A stretch of 64,000 nucleotides of DNA from Chryseobacterium gleum (GTDB taxonomy: Bacteria > Bacteroidota > Bacteroidia > Flavobacteriales > Weeksellaceae). The stretch spans positions 4,171,001 to 4,235,000 of the forward strand of contig NZ_LR134289.1 in assembly GCF_900636535.1 (NCBI RefSeq). The letters run 5' to 3'. A program made the position numbers and the translations under genes. Shown piece by piece: positions 17,991 through 26,663 of this stretch. Position 1 is the first letter of the stretch. Each line of letters begins with the position of its first letter. Under the pieces are notes generated by a model. It searched no databases, was not told the origin of the DNA, and saw nothing but the letters and a program-made list of their open reading frames with translations.

Positions 17991-18521
17991 TTAATAAGAT
18001 GTGCCCATCGGCGGTGATGGCGGAATAAGTGTTCCACTATTTTCTCCAAGACCTGTATCATCATCTTCTCCCGTGTTTTTAGCGGATTTGTTGGACAGGG
18101 CTAGAGACTTTCCTTCAGCGCTTTGGAAAGGATTAAAATCATAATCAATAAGTTCTCCTGTTTCATTAGCTTTTTTTAATGTTGGAACCATGACTAAGGT
18201 ATGTCTTCCTGCATATTCAATCGGAACCGGGTGAGATTCCATGATAGACCAGTTTTCCTCTTTCGGATACGCAGAATAATAAAATCTGACTCCTAAATCT
18301 TCTGCAGATGCCGCAGGATTTACCTTGGCAGCCTCTGCCTCAATATTTGCGATGAAATTTTTTAATTTCGGAAGGTCAAACCAGATGGAATGTGCATCTT
18401 CTATTCCTAAAGCCGTATTGATAGCACTTAGGTGATTTTGACGGTAATTGTTGATCAACGCCTGGATAAGACTGTTTGACATTGTTCCAGGTTGCAGCGG
18501 ATTGTTGGATTCTGTATTCAT
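17991..18521 (-). CDS. Conserved hypothetical protein
   Basis: A 176-residue soluble protein that I do not recognise. The N-terminal part has a helical segment (SNSLIQALINNYRQNHLSAINTALG) and a middle part with VRFYYSAYP, then RHTLVMVPTL. The C-terminal 45 residues are low-complexity and polar, ending GTLIPPSPPMGTSY. No signal peptide is visible. It lies 26 bp upstream of the membrane protein/kinase operon and may be its first gene. Confidence 0.7.
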   Translation of the reverse strand: MNTESNNPLQPGTMSNSLIQALINNYRQNHLSAINTALGIEDAHSIWFDLPKLKNFIANIEAEAAKVNPAASAEDLGVRFYYSAYPKEENWSIMESHPVPIEYAGRHTLVMVPTLKKANETGELIDYDFNPFQSAEGKSLALSNKSAKNTGEDDDTGLGENSGTLIPPSPPMGTSY

Positions 18522-18722
18522 AGCTTAGTGTTTTGCAGATAAAACTTAATTAATATGCAAATTTCGTAAAAATTATGGTAGAAAGGGCATCTGTGAATCG
18601 GGAATTATACTGTTATTTTTCCGTGTTTTTACGGATTGTAATAATCACAGTAACTTATACTGATAACAAGCTTGAATTTATATTATAAAAAACGGAGAAA
18701 TATGTTTTTTCTCCGTTCTTGT

Positions 18723-18875
18723 CTAAATGCAGGGGTATTTTCTCCAGTCTCTGCAGATATATCCTGATGTGCAGCAAAGGTTAGGCGGGCAGTTCATGTT
18801 TTCATCACACATGATGATTGGAGCGATAAGTCCGCCATCAATTTTCTTAAGATCATTTCTTTTAAGCTTTTTCAT
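18723..18875 (-). CDS. GG-leader six-cysteine peptide precursor (bacteriocin-like)
   Basis: A 50-residue reading frame. Residues 1-15 (MKKLKRNDLKKIDGG) form a double-glycine leader of the class cut by C39-peptidase ABC exporters. The mature part has six Cys at 23, 29, 34, 35, 41 and 49, i.e. C-X5-C-X4-CC-X5-C-X7-C, a spacing seen in inhibitor-cystine-knot peptides. A second precursor at 42084-42245 has CPP and CC at identical residue numbers (29-31 and 34-35). An HlyD-type export adaptor lies at 62601-63899. Antibacterial or signalling activity is inference. Confidence 0.8.
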   Translation of the reverse strand: MKKLKRNDLKKIDGGLIAPIIMCDENMNCPPNLCCTSGYICRDWRKYPCI

Positions 18876-19014
18876 ATTGATTCTATTTTAGTTATTAGTT
18901 GAATAAAGATAACAATATTTCACATAGTAAGGAAGTGAGTTCGTAAAAAATAAGTGCCGCAGAGTAATCTACAGCACTTATTCACAAAAATAATGTATAT
19001 GAAAAAAAACTATT

Positions 19015-21609
19015 TTATTGTTCAGTAGGTCTGAAAACCAGTCCTGTTTCTTCAAAATAATCTAAAGTGATTCTGTCTCCATCATTCACATTTCCTGCAA
19101 GAATCTCTTTTGATAATTTATTCAATACTTCCTGCTGGATCACTCTTTTCAATGGTCTTGCTCCGAAGGCAGGATCATAACCTTTATCCATCAGATAATC
19201 CACTGCGTCCTGAGTGAAAGTCATAATGATGTTTCTTTTAGATAACATTTCATTGAAACCTCTCAACTGGTACTGAACGATTTTTCCGATTTCTTTTTTT
19301 CTTAATGGCTGGAACAGTACAATTTCATCAATTCTGTTCAGGAATTCCGGACGAAGGGTTTGTTTAAGAAGATCAAAAACTTCTTCTTTGGTCTTATCCA
19401 CAATCTCATCCTGGTTTTCCTCCGTAAGATTCTCAAAATTTTCCTGAATCAGGTGTGAACCTAAATTCGAGGTCATAATAATGATTGAATTTTTGAAATT
19501 AACCACACGTCCTTTATTATCAGTCAGACGTCCATCATCAAGAACCTGAAGCAAAGTGTTGAAAACATCCGGGTGTGCTTTTTCAATCTCATCCAGCAGT
19601 ACCACTGAGTAAGGTCTTCTTCTTACCGCTTCAGTCAATTGTCCGCCTTCATCATATCCTACATATCCCGGAGGCGCTCCTACCAATCTTGAAACGCTGT
19701 GACGTTCCTGATATTCACTCATATCGATTCTGGTCATATTGTTTTCATCATCGAATAAGAATTCTGCCAGTGCTTTTGCAAGCTCGGTTTTACCCACTCC
19801 GGTTGTTCCCAGGAATAGGAAAGATCCGATAGGTTTTTTGTCATCACTCAATCCGGCTCTGTTTCTTCTGATCGCATCTGCAACTGCCTGGATCGCTTCA
19901 TCCTGTCCAACAACTCTATGGTGGAGTTCAGTCTCCAGATTTAATAATTTATCTCTTTCAGACTGAAGTAATTTGGTTACAGGAATACCTGTCCATTTAG
20001 CAATGACTTCAGAAATATTTTCTGCAGTAACCTCCTCTTTGATCAGTTCATTCTGATGATTCTGCATTTCAAGCTCCACTTTGCTGAGCTCTTCTTCCTT
20101 TTCACGGAGTTTTCCGTACTGGATCTCCGCTACTTTGGCATAATCTCCGGCTCTGGAAGCTCTTTCTGCTTCCAATTTCAGAGACTCAATATCTTTTTTA
20201 ATCTGTGTAAGATCTTCACTTTTCTGTTTTTCTTTTAGCCATTTGGCATTGATCTCATTTCTCTGTTCGGATATTTTGGCAATATCTTCTTTAAGGTGAT
20301 CAATTTTGGTTTGGTTGCCTTCTCTTGAGATAGCAGCCAGCTCAATTTCCATCTGCATCAGTTTTCTGTCCAATACGTCCAGTTCTTCAGGCTTTGAATT
20401 GATTTCCATTCTCAGTTTAGCCGAAGCCTCATCAATAAGGTCGATGGCTTTATCCGGTAAAAAACGGTCTGAAATATATCTTTGAGACATTTCCACAGCG
20501 GCAATAATTGCCTCATCTTTGATTCTTACTTTGTGGTGAGCCTCATATTTATCTTTAATACCACGAAGGATAGAAATTGCAGATTCAGTATCTGGTTCTT
20601 CCACCATCACTTTCTGGAAACGTCTTTCTAACGCTTTGTCCTTTTCAAAATACTTTTGATATTCGTTCAAGGTTGTTGCCCCAATGGCTCTTAATTCTCC
20701 TCTTGCCAGAGCGGGTTTTAAGATGTTGGCTGCATCCATGGCTCCTTCACCACCTCCGGCACCAACCAATGTGTGAATCTCGTCAATGAAAAGAATAATC
20801 TGACCATCCGATTTGATAACCTCGTTGACAACCGATTTCAGACGCTCTTCAAATTCACCTTTATATTTTGCTCCGGCGATCAAAGCTCCCATATCCAATG
20901 AATATAATGTTTTATCCATAAGGTTTTCAGGAACATCACCGCTGATAATTCTATGAGCGATTCCCTCAGCAATCGCTGTTTTACCTACACCCGGCTCCCC
21001 GATAAGAATCGGATTATTTTTGGTTCTTCTTGAAAGGATCTGCAGAACTCTTCTGATTTCTTCATCACGCCCGATAACAGGATCCAGCTTGCCTTCTGCT
21101 GCTAATTCGTTAAAGTTCTTAGCATATTTGTTTAAGGATTGATACGTTTCTTCCGAACTTGCAGAAGTCGCTTTGCTTCCTTTTCTTAATTCTTTGATAG
21201 CACCTTCCAGGAGATTTTTGGTTACACCCATATCTTTCAACATTTTGGATACTTCTGAAGTGGTTTCCAGAAGTGATAGCCATAAATGCTCAATCGTTAC
21301 ATATTCATCACCCATTTTCTTGGCAATATTGGGTGCGTCCAGCAATACTTTGTTGGCAGGTTGTGAAAGATAAATATTTCCTCCCTGTACTTTAGGAAGC
21401 TTTTCTAAGTTTTCACGATTGCGCTCTCTTACTAATGCAGCATCTGCTTCAGACTTTTTTAATAAGAAAGGCGAAATATTTTCATCTACCTGAAAAATTC
21501 CTTCAAGGAGATGTTGGGGTTCAATGCTTTGGTTGCCAAATTCCATCGCAACCTGTTGCGCTGCCTGGATGGCTTCCTGTGATTTTACAGTATATTGGTT
21601 TAAGTTCAT
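19015..21609 (-). CDS. clpB: ATP-dependent chaperone ClpB
   Basis: An 864-residue hexameric disaggregase that rescues aggregated protein in the cytoplasm with DnaK. In order: Clp N-domain repeats (1-145), NBD1 with Walker A GEPGVGKT and Walker B ILFIDEIH, the middle coiled-coil (about 410-525, many EELSKVELEMQ-type heptads), NBD2 with Walker A GTTGVGKT and Walker B VVLLDEIE, and the C-terminal ClpB_D2-small domain. The length is normal for ClpB. It is monocistronic, and upstream lies an inverted/direct repeat array (21774-21829) that may regulate it. Confidence 0.98.
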   Translation of the reverse strand: MNLNQYTVKSQEAIQAAQQVAMEFGNQSIEPQHLLEGIFQVDENISPFLLKKSEADAALVRERNRENLEKLPKVQGGNIYLSQPANKVLLDAPNIAKKMGDEYVTIEHLWLSLLETTSEVSKMLKDMGVTKNLLEGAIKELRKGSKATSASSEETYQSLNKYAKNFNELAAEGKLDPVIGRDEEIRRVLQILSRRTKNNPILIGEPGVGKTAIAEGIAHRIISGDVPENLMDKTLYSLDMGALIAGAKYKGEFEERLKSVVNEVIKSDGQIILFIDEIHTLVGAGGGEGAMDAANILKPALARGELRAIGATTLNEYQKYFEKDKALERRFQKVMVEEPDTESAISILRGIKDKYEAHHKVRIKDEAIIAAVEMSQRYISDRFLPDKAIDLIDEASAKLRMEINSKPEELDVLDRKLMQMEIELAAISREGNQTKIDHLKEDIAKISEQRNEINAKWLKEKQKSEDLTQIKKDIESLKLEAERASRAGDYAKVAEIQYGKLREKEEELSKVELEMQNHQNELIKEEVTAENISEVIAKWTGIPVTKLLQSERDKLLNLETELHHRVVGQDEAIQAVADAIRRNRAGLSDDKKPIGSFLFLGTTGVGKTELAKALAEFLFDDENNMTRIDMSEYQERHSVSRLVGAPPGYVGYDEGGQLTEAVRRRPYSVVLLDEIEKAHPDVFNTLLQVLDDGRLTDNKGRVVNFKNSIIIMTSNLGSHLIQENFENLTEENQDEIVDKTKEEVFDLLKQTLRPEFLNRIDEIVLFQPLRKKEIGKIVQYQLRGFNEMLSKRNIIMTFTQDAVDYLMDKGYDPAFGARPLKRVIQQEVLNKLSKEILAGNVNDGDRITLDYFEETGLVFRPTEQ

Positions 21610-21773
21610 ATTTTATATATTTTTGGTAATGATTCGTTTAAAGTTTAGTTTTTAAAAAACATCAAGAAACCAAATTCTGAGGCTCAGTTTCTTAATGCCA
21701 ATCAATTATTTAATCATTTAATCGATGACTGTATCGCAAAAACTGTTCAATTATTAAATTTACAAAAAATATA

Positions 21774-21829
21774 GACAAAATTTCCGGATTTTGCATTTTT
21801 AACGGAAATTTAACTTGACAAAATTTCCG
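21774..21829. promoter_or_regulatory. AAATTTCCG repeat array upstream of clpB
   Basis: The 13-mer GACAAAATTTCCG occurs twice as a direct repeat (21774-21786 and 21817-21829), with an inverted CGGAAATTT (21803-21811) between. These three half-sites make two possible palindromes. The array is about 165 bp upstream of clpB and 170 bp upstream of the divergent tetR. The rest of the 387-bp gap (21610-21996) shows only AT-rich DNA and the tetR -7 box. Confidence 0.4.
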
Positions 21830-21977
21830 ATTTCGTAATTATTTATTTAAAATCTATGAACAAATAGTCATATTATAATTATAGCAGCTAACAACAGAAG
21901 GTAAATGCACGGATTGAATTGGTTCGGATGGATTAATCTTTTATGATCAAAAAACAAGCAGTTTAATTCAGAATAAT

Positions 21978-21985
21978 TACTTTTG
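21978..21985 (+). promoter_or_regulatory. -7 box of tetR-type regulator gene
   Basis: TACTTTTG matches TAnnTTTG, 11 bp before the ATG at 21997, giving a very short leader. Confidence 0.55.
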
Positions 21986-21996
21986 CATTTTACCAG

Positions 21997-22575
21997 ATGG
22001 AACTAAAAGAAAAACAGAGAAAAATACTAGATGTAGCAGTAGAGCTTTTCAAAGAAAAAGGCTATATGGGAAGCTCGGTAAGAGATCTGGCTACTAAACT
22101 CAATATTAAAGCAGCTTCATTGTATGCGCATATCCGTTCAAAGGAAGAAATTTTGGAATGGATTTGTTTTGGTATTGCCCAGGATTTTTTTGATGAGCTT
22201 CAGGAAGTAAAAAATACAGATGTAGCTCCAAGGGAAAAATTGAATTTATTGCTGGACAGGCACCTTTCCGTAGTTCTTAAAAACCGTGACGTTACCCATA
22301 TTTATTCCAATGAATGGAAGCATCTTGAAGAAAGGCTTCCCGAATTTGTTGAATTGAGAAAAAATTATCAGCAGGAGGTTGAAGAGCTGATTTCTGAAAT
22401 TTATAAAGCTGAAAACTGGGAACTGAAATCTCCGTCGTTTACCACAAGATTTATCCTTCATACTTTAAATAACTCCTATTTCTGGTTCAAAAGAAGTAGT
22501 GATTCCACGGATGAAATCACAGATGAAATAAGGGAAAAGATTCTTTTCGGCCTGTTGGGAAACCAACATTCATAG
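21997..22575 (+). CDS. TetR/AcrR-family regulator, probable phenylacetate operon repressor
   Basis: A 192-residue protein. The N-terminal TetR HTH is clear: RKILDVAVELFKEKGYMGSSVRDLATKLNIKAASLYAHI, with the K-x-x-[IL]L segment following. The C-terminal ligand domain is helical and ends in an aromatic-rich part (NNSYFWFKRSS), suited to an aromatic acyl-CoA ligand. It sits directly upstream of paaK on the same strand, with a palindrome (CTAACAAATGTTAG) between. By analogy with PaaR of other bacteria, a TetR repressor of paa genes released by phenylacetyl-CoA, it is the likely pathway regulator. Confidence 0.85.
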   Translation: MELKEKQRKILDVAVELFKEKGYMGSSVRDLATKLNIKAASLYAHIRSKEEILEWICFGIAQDFFDELQEVKNTDVAPREKLNLLLDRHLSVVLKNRDVTHIYSNEWKHLEERLPEFVELRKNYQQEVEELISEIYKAENWELKSPSFTTRFILHTLNNSYFWFKRSSDSTDEITDEIREKILFGLLGNQHS

Positions 22576-22725
22576 GTCTTGACAAGAAGAATTATTAATA
22601 CATTTTACATTATACTTTTTACAACAAAAAGCATTTGAGCTTTTATTTTTTTATTTAGAATCATTCAAAATATGACAAAAGTCATAAAAATTTTGCCAGC
22701 TTCCAAAATCTTTTTAAATTTACAC

Positions 22726-22739
22726 CTAACAAATGTTAG
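22726..22739. promoter_or_regulatory. Palindromic operator candidate in front of paaK
   Basis: CTAACA-AA-TGTTAG is an exact inverted repeat ending 8 bp before the paaK start codon and overlapping the likely transcription start (a TAAATTTA -7-like box lies at about 22715). The position fits steric repression by the adjacent TetR protein. Confidence 0.55.
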
Positions 22740-22747
22740 TTAGTTTT

Positions 22748-24064
22748 ATGGATTTTTCAGTTGAATATCTGAAGCTGGATCAGTTGAGACAGCTTCAATC
22801 CGACCGGTTGATCAGCCTGATCAGCTATTTGGGGGAGAAGTCGGAATTTTATAAAAAGAAATTTGATGAACTGCAAATATCTCCACAGGATATAAGGTCG
22901 ATTGAGGATATCACGAAACTTCCCATTACTTACAAACAGGATTTAAGAGATAACTATCCATTCGGATTATTTACCGTTCCTAAAAGCGAGCTTCAGCGTA
23001 TTCATTGCTCAAGCGGAACGACAGGAAAACCGACTGTGGTAGGATATACCAAAGAAGATGTTGATCTTTTCAGTGAAGTAGTGGCAAGATCATTGAATGC
23101 TGCTGGTGCCAAGCCGGGAATGCAGTTACATAATGCTTACGGTTACGGGATTTTTACCGGTGGATTAGGACTTCATTATGGAGCAGAAATGCTGGGAATG
23201 AGTGTTCTTCCTATTTCCGGTGGAATGACGGCAAGACAGGTGGATCTGATTGTGGATTTTAAGCCGGAAGTAATCTGCTGCTCGCCATCATATGCTTTAA
23301 CGATTGCGGATGAATTTGCAAAAAGAGGAATTTCAGCAGATGAAATCAGTCTTAAATATGCTGTTTTAGGTTCAGAGCCGTGGACTGAAATTATCAGAGG
23401 GCACATCGAAGAAAGATTAGGAGTTCATGCAACCAATATCTACGGATTGAGTGAAATTATCGGACCTGGAGTTTCCATGGAGGATTTTGAGGAAAAAGGC
23501 GGAGCTTATATCTGGGAAGATCATTTCTATCCTGAAATTTTAGATCCGATCACGAAGCATCCTGTTCCTTTCGGAGAAGAAGGGGTATTGGTGATTACAA
23601 CATTAACAAAAAAAGCAATGCCGCTTTTGCGTTACTGGACCAATGATATTACAAGTCTTTACTATGACGAAAATGCTAAAAGGACAATGGTGAAAATGAA
23701 ACCCATTGTTGGAAGGGCAGATGATATGCTGATTGTAAGAGGAGTAAATGTTTATCCAAGTCAGATTGAAGATGCTTTCTCCTATGTAAAAGGAGTGGTT
23801 CCTAACTATTATCTGACGCCTGTAGAAAAAGAGCACATGTGCATCGCTTTGGATATTGATGTTGAAATAGATGATGACCTGGTGAAATCTCAGAAAATAG
23901 AAGCCAATACCGATGATTATTTTAATTTTGTCGGGAATTTTGGAAAAAACATAGAAAACGAAATAAAAAAACGGGTAGGCATCACTACAAAAGTGAAAGT
24001 TCATGCCCAGGACAGCCTGCCAAAGTGCGAAGGTGGAAAAATTAACAGAATACTAAAAAAATAA
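22748..24064 (+). CDS. paaK: Phenylacetate-CoA ligase
   Basis: A 438-residue AMP-forming ligase that activates phenylacetate to phenylacetyl-CoA with ATP. Motifs are the P-loop-like SSGTTGKPTV, NIYGLSEIIGPG, YWTNDIT and the hinge/C-terminal GRADDMLIVRGVNVYPSQIE, ending KINRILKK. The start at 22748 (MDFSVEYLKL) fits the family N terminus; the frame also opens at 22733, inside the operator. The stop overlaps the paaE ATG by one base, so expression is coupled. Confidence 0.96.
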   Translation: MDFSVEYLKLDQLRQLQSDRLISLISYLGEKSEFYKKKFDELQISPQDIRSIEDITKLPITYKQDLRDNYPFGLFTVPKSELQRIHCSSGTTGKPTVVGYTKEDVDLFSEVVARSLNAAGAKPGMQLHNAYGYGIFTGGLGLHYGAEMLGMSVLPISGGMTARQVDLIVDFKPEVICCSPSYALTIADEFAKRGISADEISLKYAVLGSEPWTEIIRGHIEERLGVHATNIYGLSEIIGPGVSMEDFEEKGGAYIWEDHFYPEILDPITKHPVPFGEEGVLVITTLTKKAMPLLRYWTNDITSLYYDENAKRTMVKMKPIVGRADDMLIVRGVNVYPSQIEDAFSYVKGVVPNYYLTPVEKEHMCIALDIDVEIDDDLVKSQKIEANTDDYFNFVGNFGKNIENEIKKRVGITTKVKVHAQDSLPKCEGGKINRILKK

Positions 24065-25149
24065 TGAATTCATTTTATAAACTTAAAACAGTTAAGGTTC
24101 AGAAAGACACTCCCGATGCAGTAAATGTAGCGGTGGAAATTCCTGAAGAGCTGAAAGATAAGTTCAGGTTCAAACAGGGGCAGTACCTGAATTTCCGGAT
24201 GATGATCAACGGGAATGAGGAAAGACGTTCTTATTCTATCTGTAATGCGCCCAGTGAAAAAAGCAATACACTGGAAGTATTGGTGAAATTGCTTGAAGGC
24301 GGAAAAGTATCAGGCTATTTCAATGAGCATCTTCATATGGATGAAGTATTGGAAGTAATGCCTCCGATGGGTGGTTTCAATACATCTTATCATCCGACAA
24401 ATGTGAAAACCTATGTTGGATTGGCAGCAGGAAGCGGAATCACTCCTGTTTTATCCAATATTAAAGAAAGTCTTTATCAGGAACCTAACAGTAATGCATA
24501 TCTGTTCTATAGCAACAGAAGTATGAATCATGTTTTAAGAAAAGCTGAAATTGATAAGCTGGTAGAACAGTTCAACGGAAGGCTTAAAGTAGTTTACCTG
24601 GTAAGCCGTGAAAAGCACGAAGATCCTGTTTTCGAAGGAAGGATTTCTGCTGAAAAACTGGAGCAGTTATTTGAAAGATATGCAGATATTGATGTAAGAG
24701 AAGCAACTTATTTCATCTGCGGACCTTCAGAAATGATCAAAGGAATTGCGGATTATCTGAAAAAAGATAAAAAGGTTCCTGCTATCCAGGTATTGTTTGA
24801 ATATTTCACCGCTCCGGATGAAGAAAATACGGAGGAAATGAGTGAAGAATTCAAAGCCATTGCCAATATTGAAAGTATGGTAACGGTAATCATTGATGAT
24901 GATGAATATTCATTCCACCTTAATTCCAAAAAAGAGAGTATCTTAGATAAAGCATTGAAAGACAATCTTCCTGTACCTTTTGCATGTAAAGGAGGCGTTT
25001 GTTGTACGTGTAAAGCACAAGTTCTGGAAGGAGAAGTTTTCATGGAGAAAAACTATGCGCTTACCGAAGAAGAAGTAGCCAGAGGCTATGTTCTTACCTG
25101 TCAATGTCACCCGACAACGAATGTGGTGATGCTTAATTATGATGTTTAA
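24064..25149 (+). CDS. paaE: Phenylacetyl-CoA 1,2-epoxidase reductase subunit PaaE
   Basis: A 361-residue FAD/2Fe-2S reductase that passes electrons from NAD(P)H to the PaaAC oxygenase. It has the FAD-binding RRSYSICNAP, the NAD-binding GLAAGSGITPVLS and CGPSEMI. The C-terminal plant-type ferredoxin domain has Cys in ACKGGVCCTC and the last ligand in TCQCHPT. Most operons place paaE after paaABCD; here it comes before paaA, as in other flavobacterial clusters. The gap to paaA holds an inverted-repeat element. Confidence 0.96.
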   Translation: MNSFYKLKTVKVQKDTPDAVNVAVEIPEELKDKFRFKQGQYLNFRMMINGNEERRSYSICNAPSEKSNTLEVLVKLLEGGKVSGYFNEHLHMDEVLEVMPPMGGFNTSYHPTNVKTYVGLAAGSGITPVLSNIKESLYQEPNSNAYLFYSNRSMNHVLRKAEIDKLVEQFNGRLKVVYLVSREKHEDPVFEGRISAEKLEQLFERYADIDVREATYFICGPSEMIKGIADYLKKDKKVPAIQVLFEYFTAPDEENTEEMSEEFKAIANIESMVTVIIDDDEYSFHLNSKKESILDKALKDNLPVPFACKGGVCCTCKAQVLEGEVFMEKNYALTEEEVARGYVLTCQCHPTTNVVMLNYDV

Positions 25150-25259
25150 TTCAATTTGAAAATGTGCTAATTTGGAAATTTGAAAATGAGTAATAACTTA
25201 TTCTCAGTTTCTCAAAATAATTTTCAAATTAACTAATTCTCAAATTTTCAAATTAAAAA
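25150..25259. repeat. AATTTGAAAATG-type inverted-repeat element, copy 1
   Basis: This fills the paaE-paaA gap. The left part (25153-25190) is built of words AATTTGAAAAT/GTGCTAATTTGG. The right part (25218-25256) is built of the reverse-complement words TTTTCAAATTAACTAATT. It starts within 3 bp of the paaE stop and ends just before paaA. It shares words with the copies at 29664-30060 and 34401-34491. Confidence 0.75.
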
Positions 25260-25262
25260 ATT

Positions 25263-26201
25263 ATGGACTTAGAAAAATTTGTTCAATACGTTCACGAAGA
25301 AAATAAAGTAGAGCCAAAAGATGTAATGCCTGATGATTACAGGAAATTATTGGTTCGTCAGATTTCACAGCACGCCCATTCTGAAATTGTGGGAATGCTG
25401 CCGGAAGCCAACTGGATCTCCAGAGCCCCTTCATTGAGAAGAAAAATGGCTCTCTTGGCGAAAGTTCAGGATGAGGCAGGTCATGGTTTATACCTTTACT
25501 CTGCTACTGAAACTCTAGGAGACGGAAGTATCAGGGCAGACAGAGATGCTACTTATGATGATATGCTGGAAGGAAAAGCAAAGTACTCAAGTATCTTCAA
25601 TTATCCTACCCTAAGCTGGGCAGATATAGGAGCTATCGGTTGGCTGGTAGACGGAGCTGCCATTATGAACCAGGTAATGCTGATGGGAAATTCTTATGGC
25701 CCGTATTCAAGAGCGATGGTGAAGATCTGTAAAGAAGAATCTTTCCACCAAAGACAGGGATATGAGATCCTGATGGCACTTTGCCGTGGTACAAAACAGC
25801 AGAAAGAAATGGCTCAGGCTTCATTAAACCGTTTCTGGTGGCCGGCTCTGATGATGTTCGGACCTAATGATGACAGCTCACCAAACTCTAAAATTTCTAT
25901 GAATTACAGAGTAAAAAGAGAAAGTAACGACAGTCTTCGTCAGAGATTTATCGACGTTACCGTTCCTCAGGCTGAATTTTTAGGATTAACTATTCCTGAT
26001 AAAGATCTGAAATGGAATGAGGAAAGACAGCATTACGATTTCGGGGAACTTCCTTGGGACGAATTCATGGAAATTTTGAAAGGAAACGGACCTTGTAACA
26101 AGAAGCGTATCGAGACGAAGAGAAAAGCTCAGAGAGAGAATGCTTGGGTAAAAGAAGCCGCAGTAGCTTTTGCGGAGAAACAACAAAAAGAAGTAATATA
26201 A
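25263..26201 (+). CDS. paaA: Phenylacetyl-CoA 1,2-epoxidase catalytic subunit PaaA
   Basis: A 312-residue di-iron monooxygenase subunit that epoxidises the aromatic ring of phenylacetyl-CoA. The ferritin-like iron ligands are visible in [11 protein letters not shown] (ExxH type) and [13 protein letters not shown] (second ExxH). [22 protein letters not shown] and the [13 protein letters not shown] region are typical of PaaA. The C terminus is basic and Ala-rich. It is partnered by PaaC (26664-27413) and the small PaaB. Confidence 0.98.
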   Translation: MDLEKFVQYVHEENKVEPKDVMPDDYRKLLVRQISQHAHSEIVGMLPEANWISRAPSLRRKMALLAKVQDEAGHGLYLYSATETLGDGSIRADRDATYDDMLEGKAKYSSIFNYPTLSWADIGAIGWLVDGAAIMNQVMLMGNSYGPYSRAMVKICKEESFHQRQGYEILMALCRGTKQQKEMAQASLNRFWWPALMMFGPNDDSSPNSKISMNYRVKRESNDSLRQRFIDVTVPQAEFLGLTIPDKDLKWNEERQHYDFGELPWDEFMEILKGNGPCNKKRIETKRKAQRENAWVKEAAVAFAEKQQKEVI

Positions 26202-26202
26202 T

Positions 26203-26303
26203 AATGTAACAATATACCAATGTAGAAATGTAACAATCATTGTTATGCTGAGCTTGTCGAAGCATCTCATTGTTAAATTGGTACATTGATACATTGTTAA
26301 ATT
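26203..26303. repeat. AATGTAACAAT-type inverted-repeat element with internal hairpin
   Basis: This fills the paaA-paaB gap. The left arm 26203-26237 (AATGTAACAATATACCAATG and on) is approximately the reverse complement of the right arm 26269-26303 (ATTGTTAAATTGGTACATTG and on). Between them is TATGCTGAGCTTGTCGAAGC, a word recalled as frequent in Bacteroidota intergenic repeats. Related short stretches occur at 28800-28850 and 33147-33190. Confidence 0.7.
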
Positions 26304-26312
26304 AATTTGACT

Positions 26313-26594
26313 ATGGCAAATTTAGATATGTGGGAAGTGTTTATTCAGACTAAACCGGGATTATCCCACAAACACGTTGGAATTGTGCAGGCACCAACAG
26401 CAGAAATGGCTTTGCAGAACGCAAGAGACGTTTATACAAGAAGAAAAGAAGGGACTTCTGTTTGGGTTGTTCCAAGCAAATATATTGTGACTTCGGAAGG
26501 AGTGGATAAAGAAGCTTTCTTTGATCCGGCAGACGATAAACTATACCGTCATCCAACTTTCTACGAGATTCCAAACGATGTAAAAAATATGTAA
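26313..26594 (+). CDS. paaB: Phenylacetyl-CoA 1,2-epoxidase subunit PaaB
   Basis: A 93-residue small subunit starting MANLDMWEVFIQTKPGLSHKHVG. This start was chosen over a TTG six bases upstream because it matches the family N terminus. The conserved VGIVQAPTAEMALQNARDVY and SVWVVPSKYI are typical of PaaB, which bridges PaaAC heterodimers in the epoxidase complex. Length is normal. Confidence 0.97.
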   Translation: MANLDMWEVFIQTKPGLSHKHVGIVQAPTAEMALQNARDVYTRRKEGTSVWVVPSKYIVTSEGVDKEAFFDPADDKLYRHPTFYEIPNDVKNM

Positions 26595-26599
26595 AAACG

Positions 26600-26660
26600 C
26601 TAATGGCTATTAGCTGCTTGCAATTTGCTAAAAGCTATATGCCAAAAGCCAAAAGCTAAA
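26600..26660. repeat. Low-complexity AGCT-rich spacer between paaB and paaC
   Basis: The gap is made of short related words (GCTAATGGCTATTAGCTGC, then TTGCTAAAAGCTATATGCC and AAAAGCCAAAAGCTAAA) with partial self-complementarity (GCTAATGGCTATTAGC). It differs in words from the other paa spacers but has the same simple-sequence style. Confidence 0.45.
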
Positions 26661-26663
26661 ATA

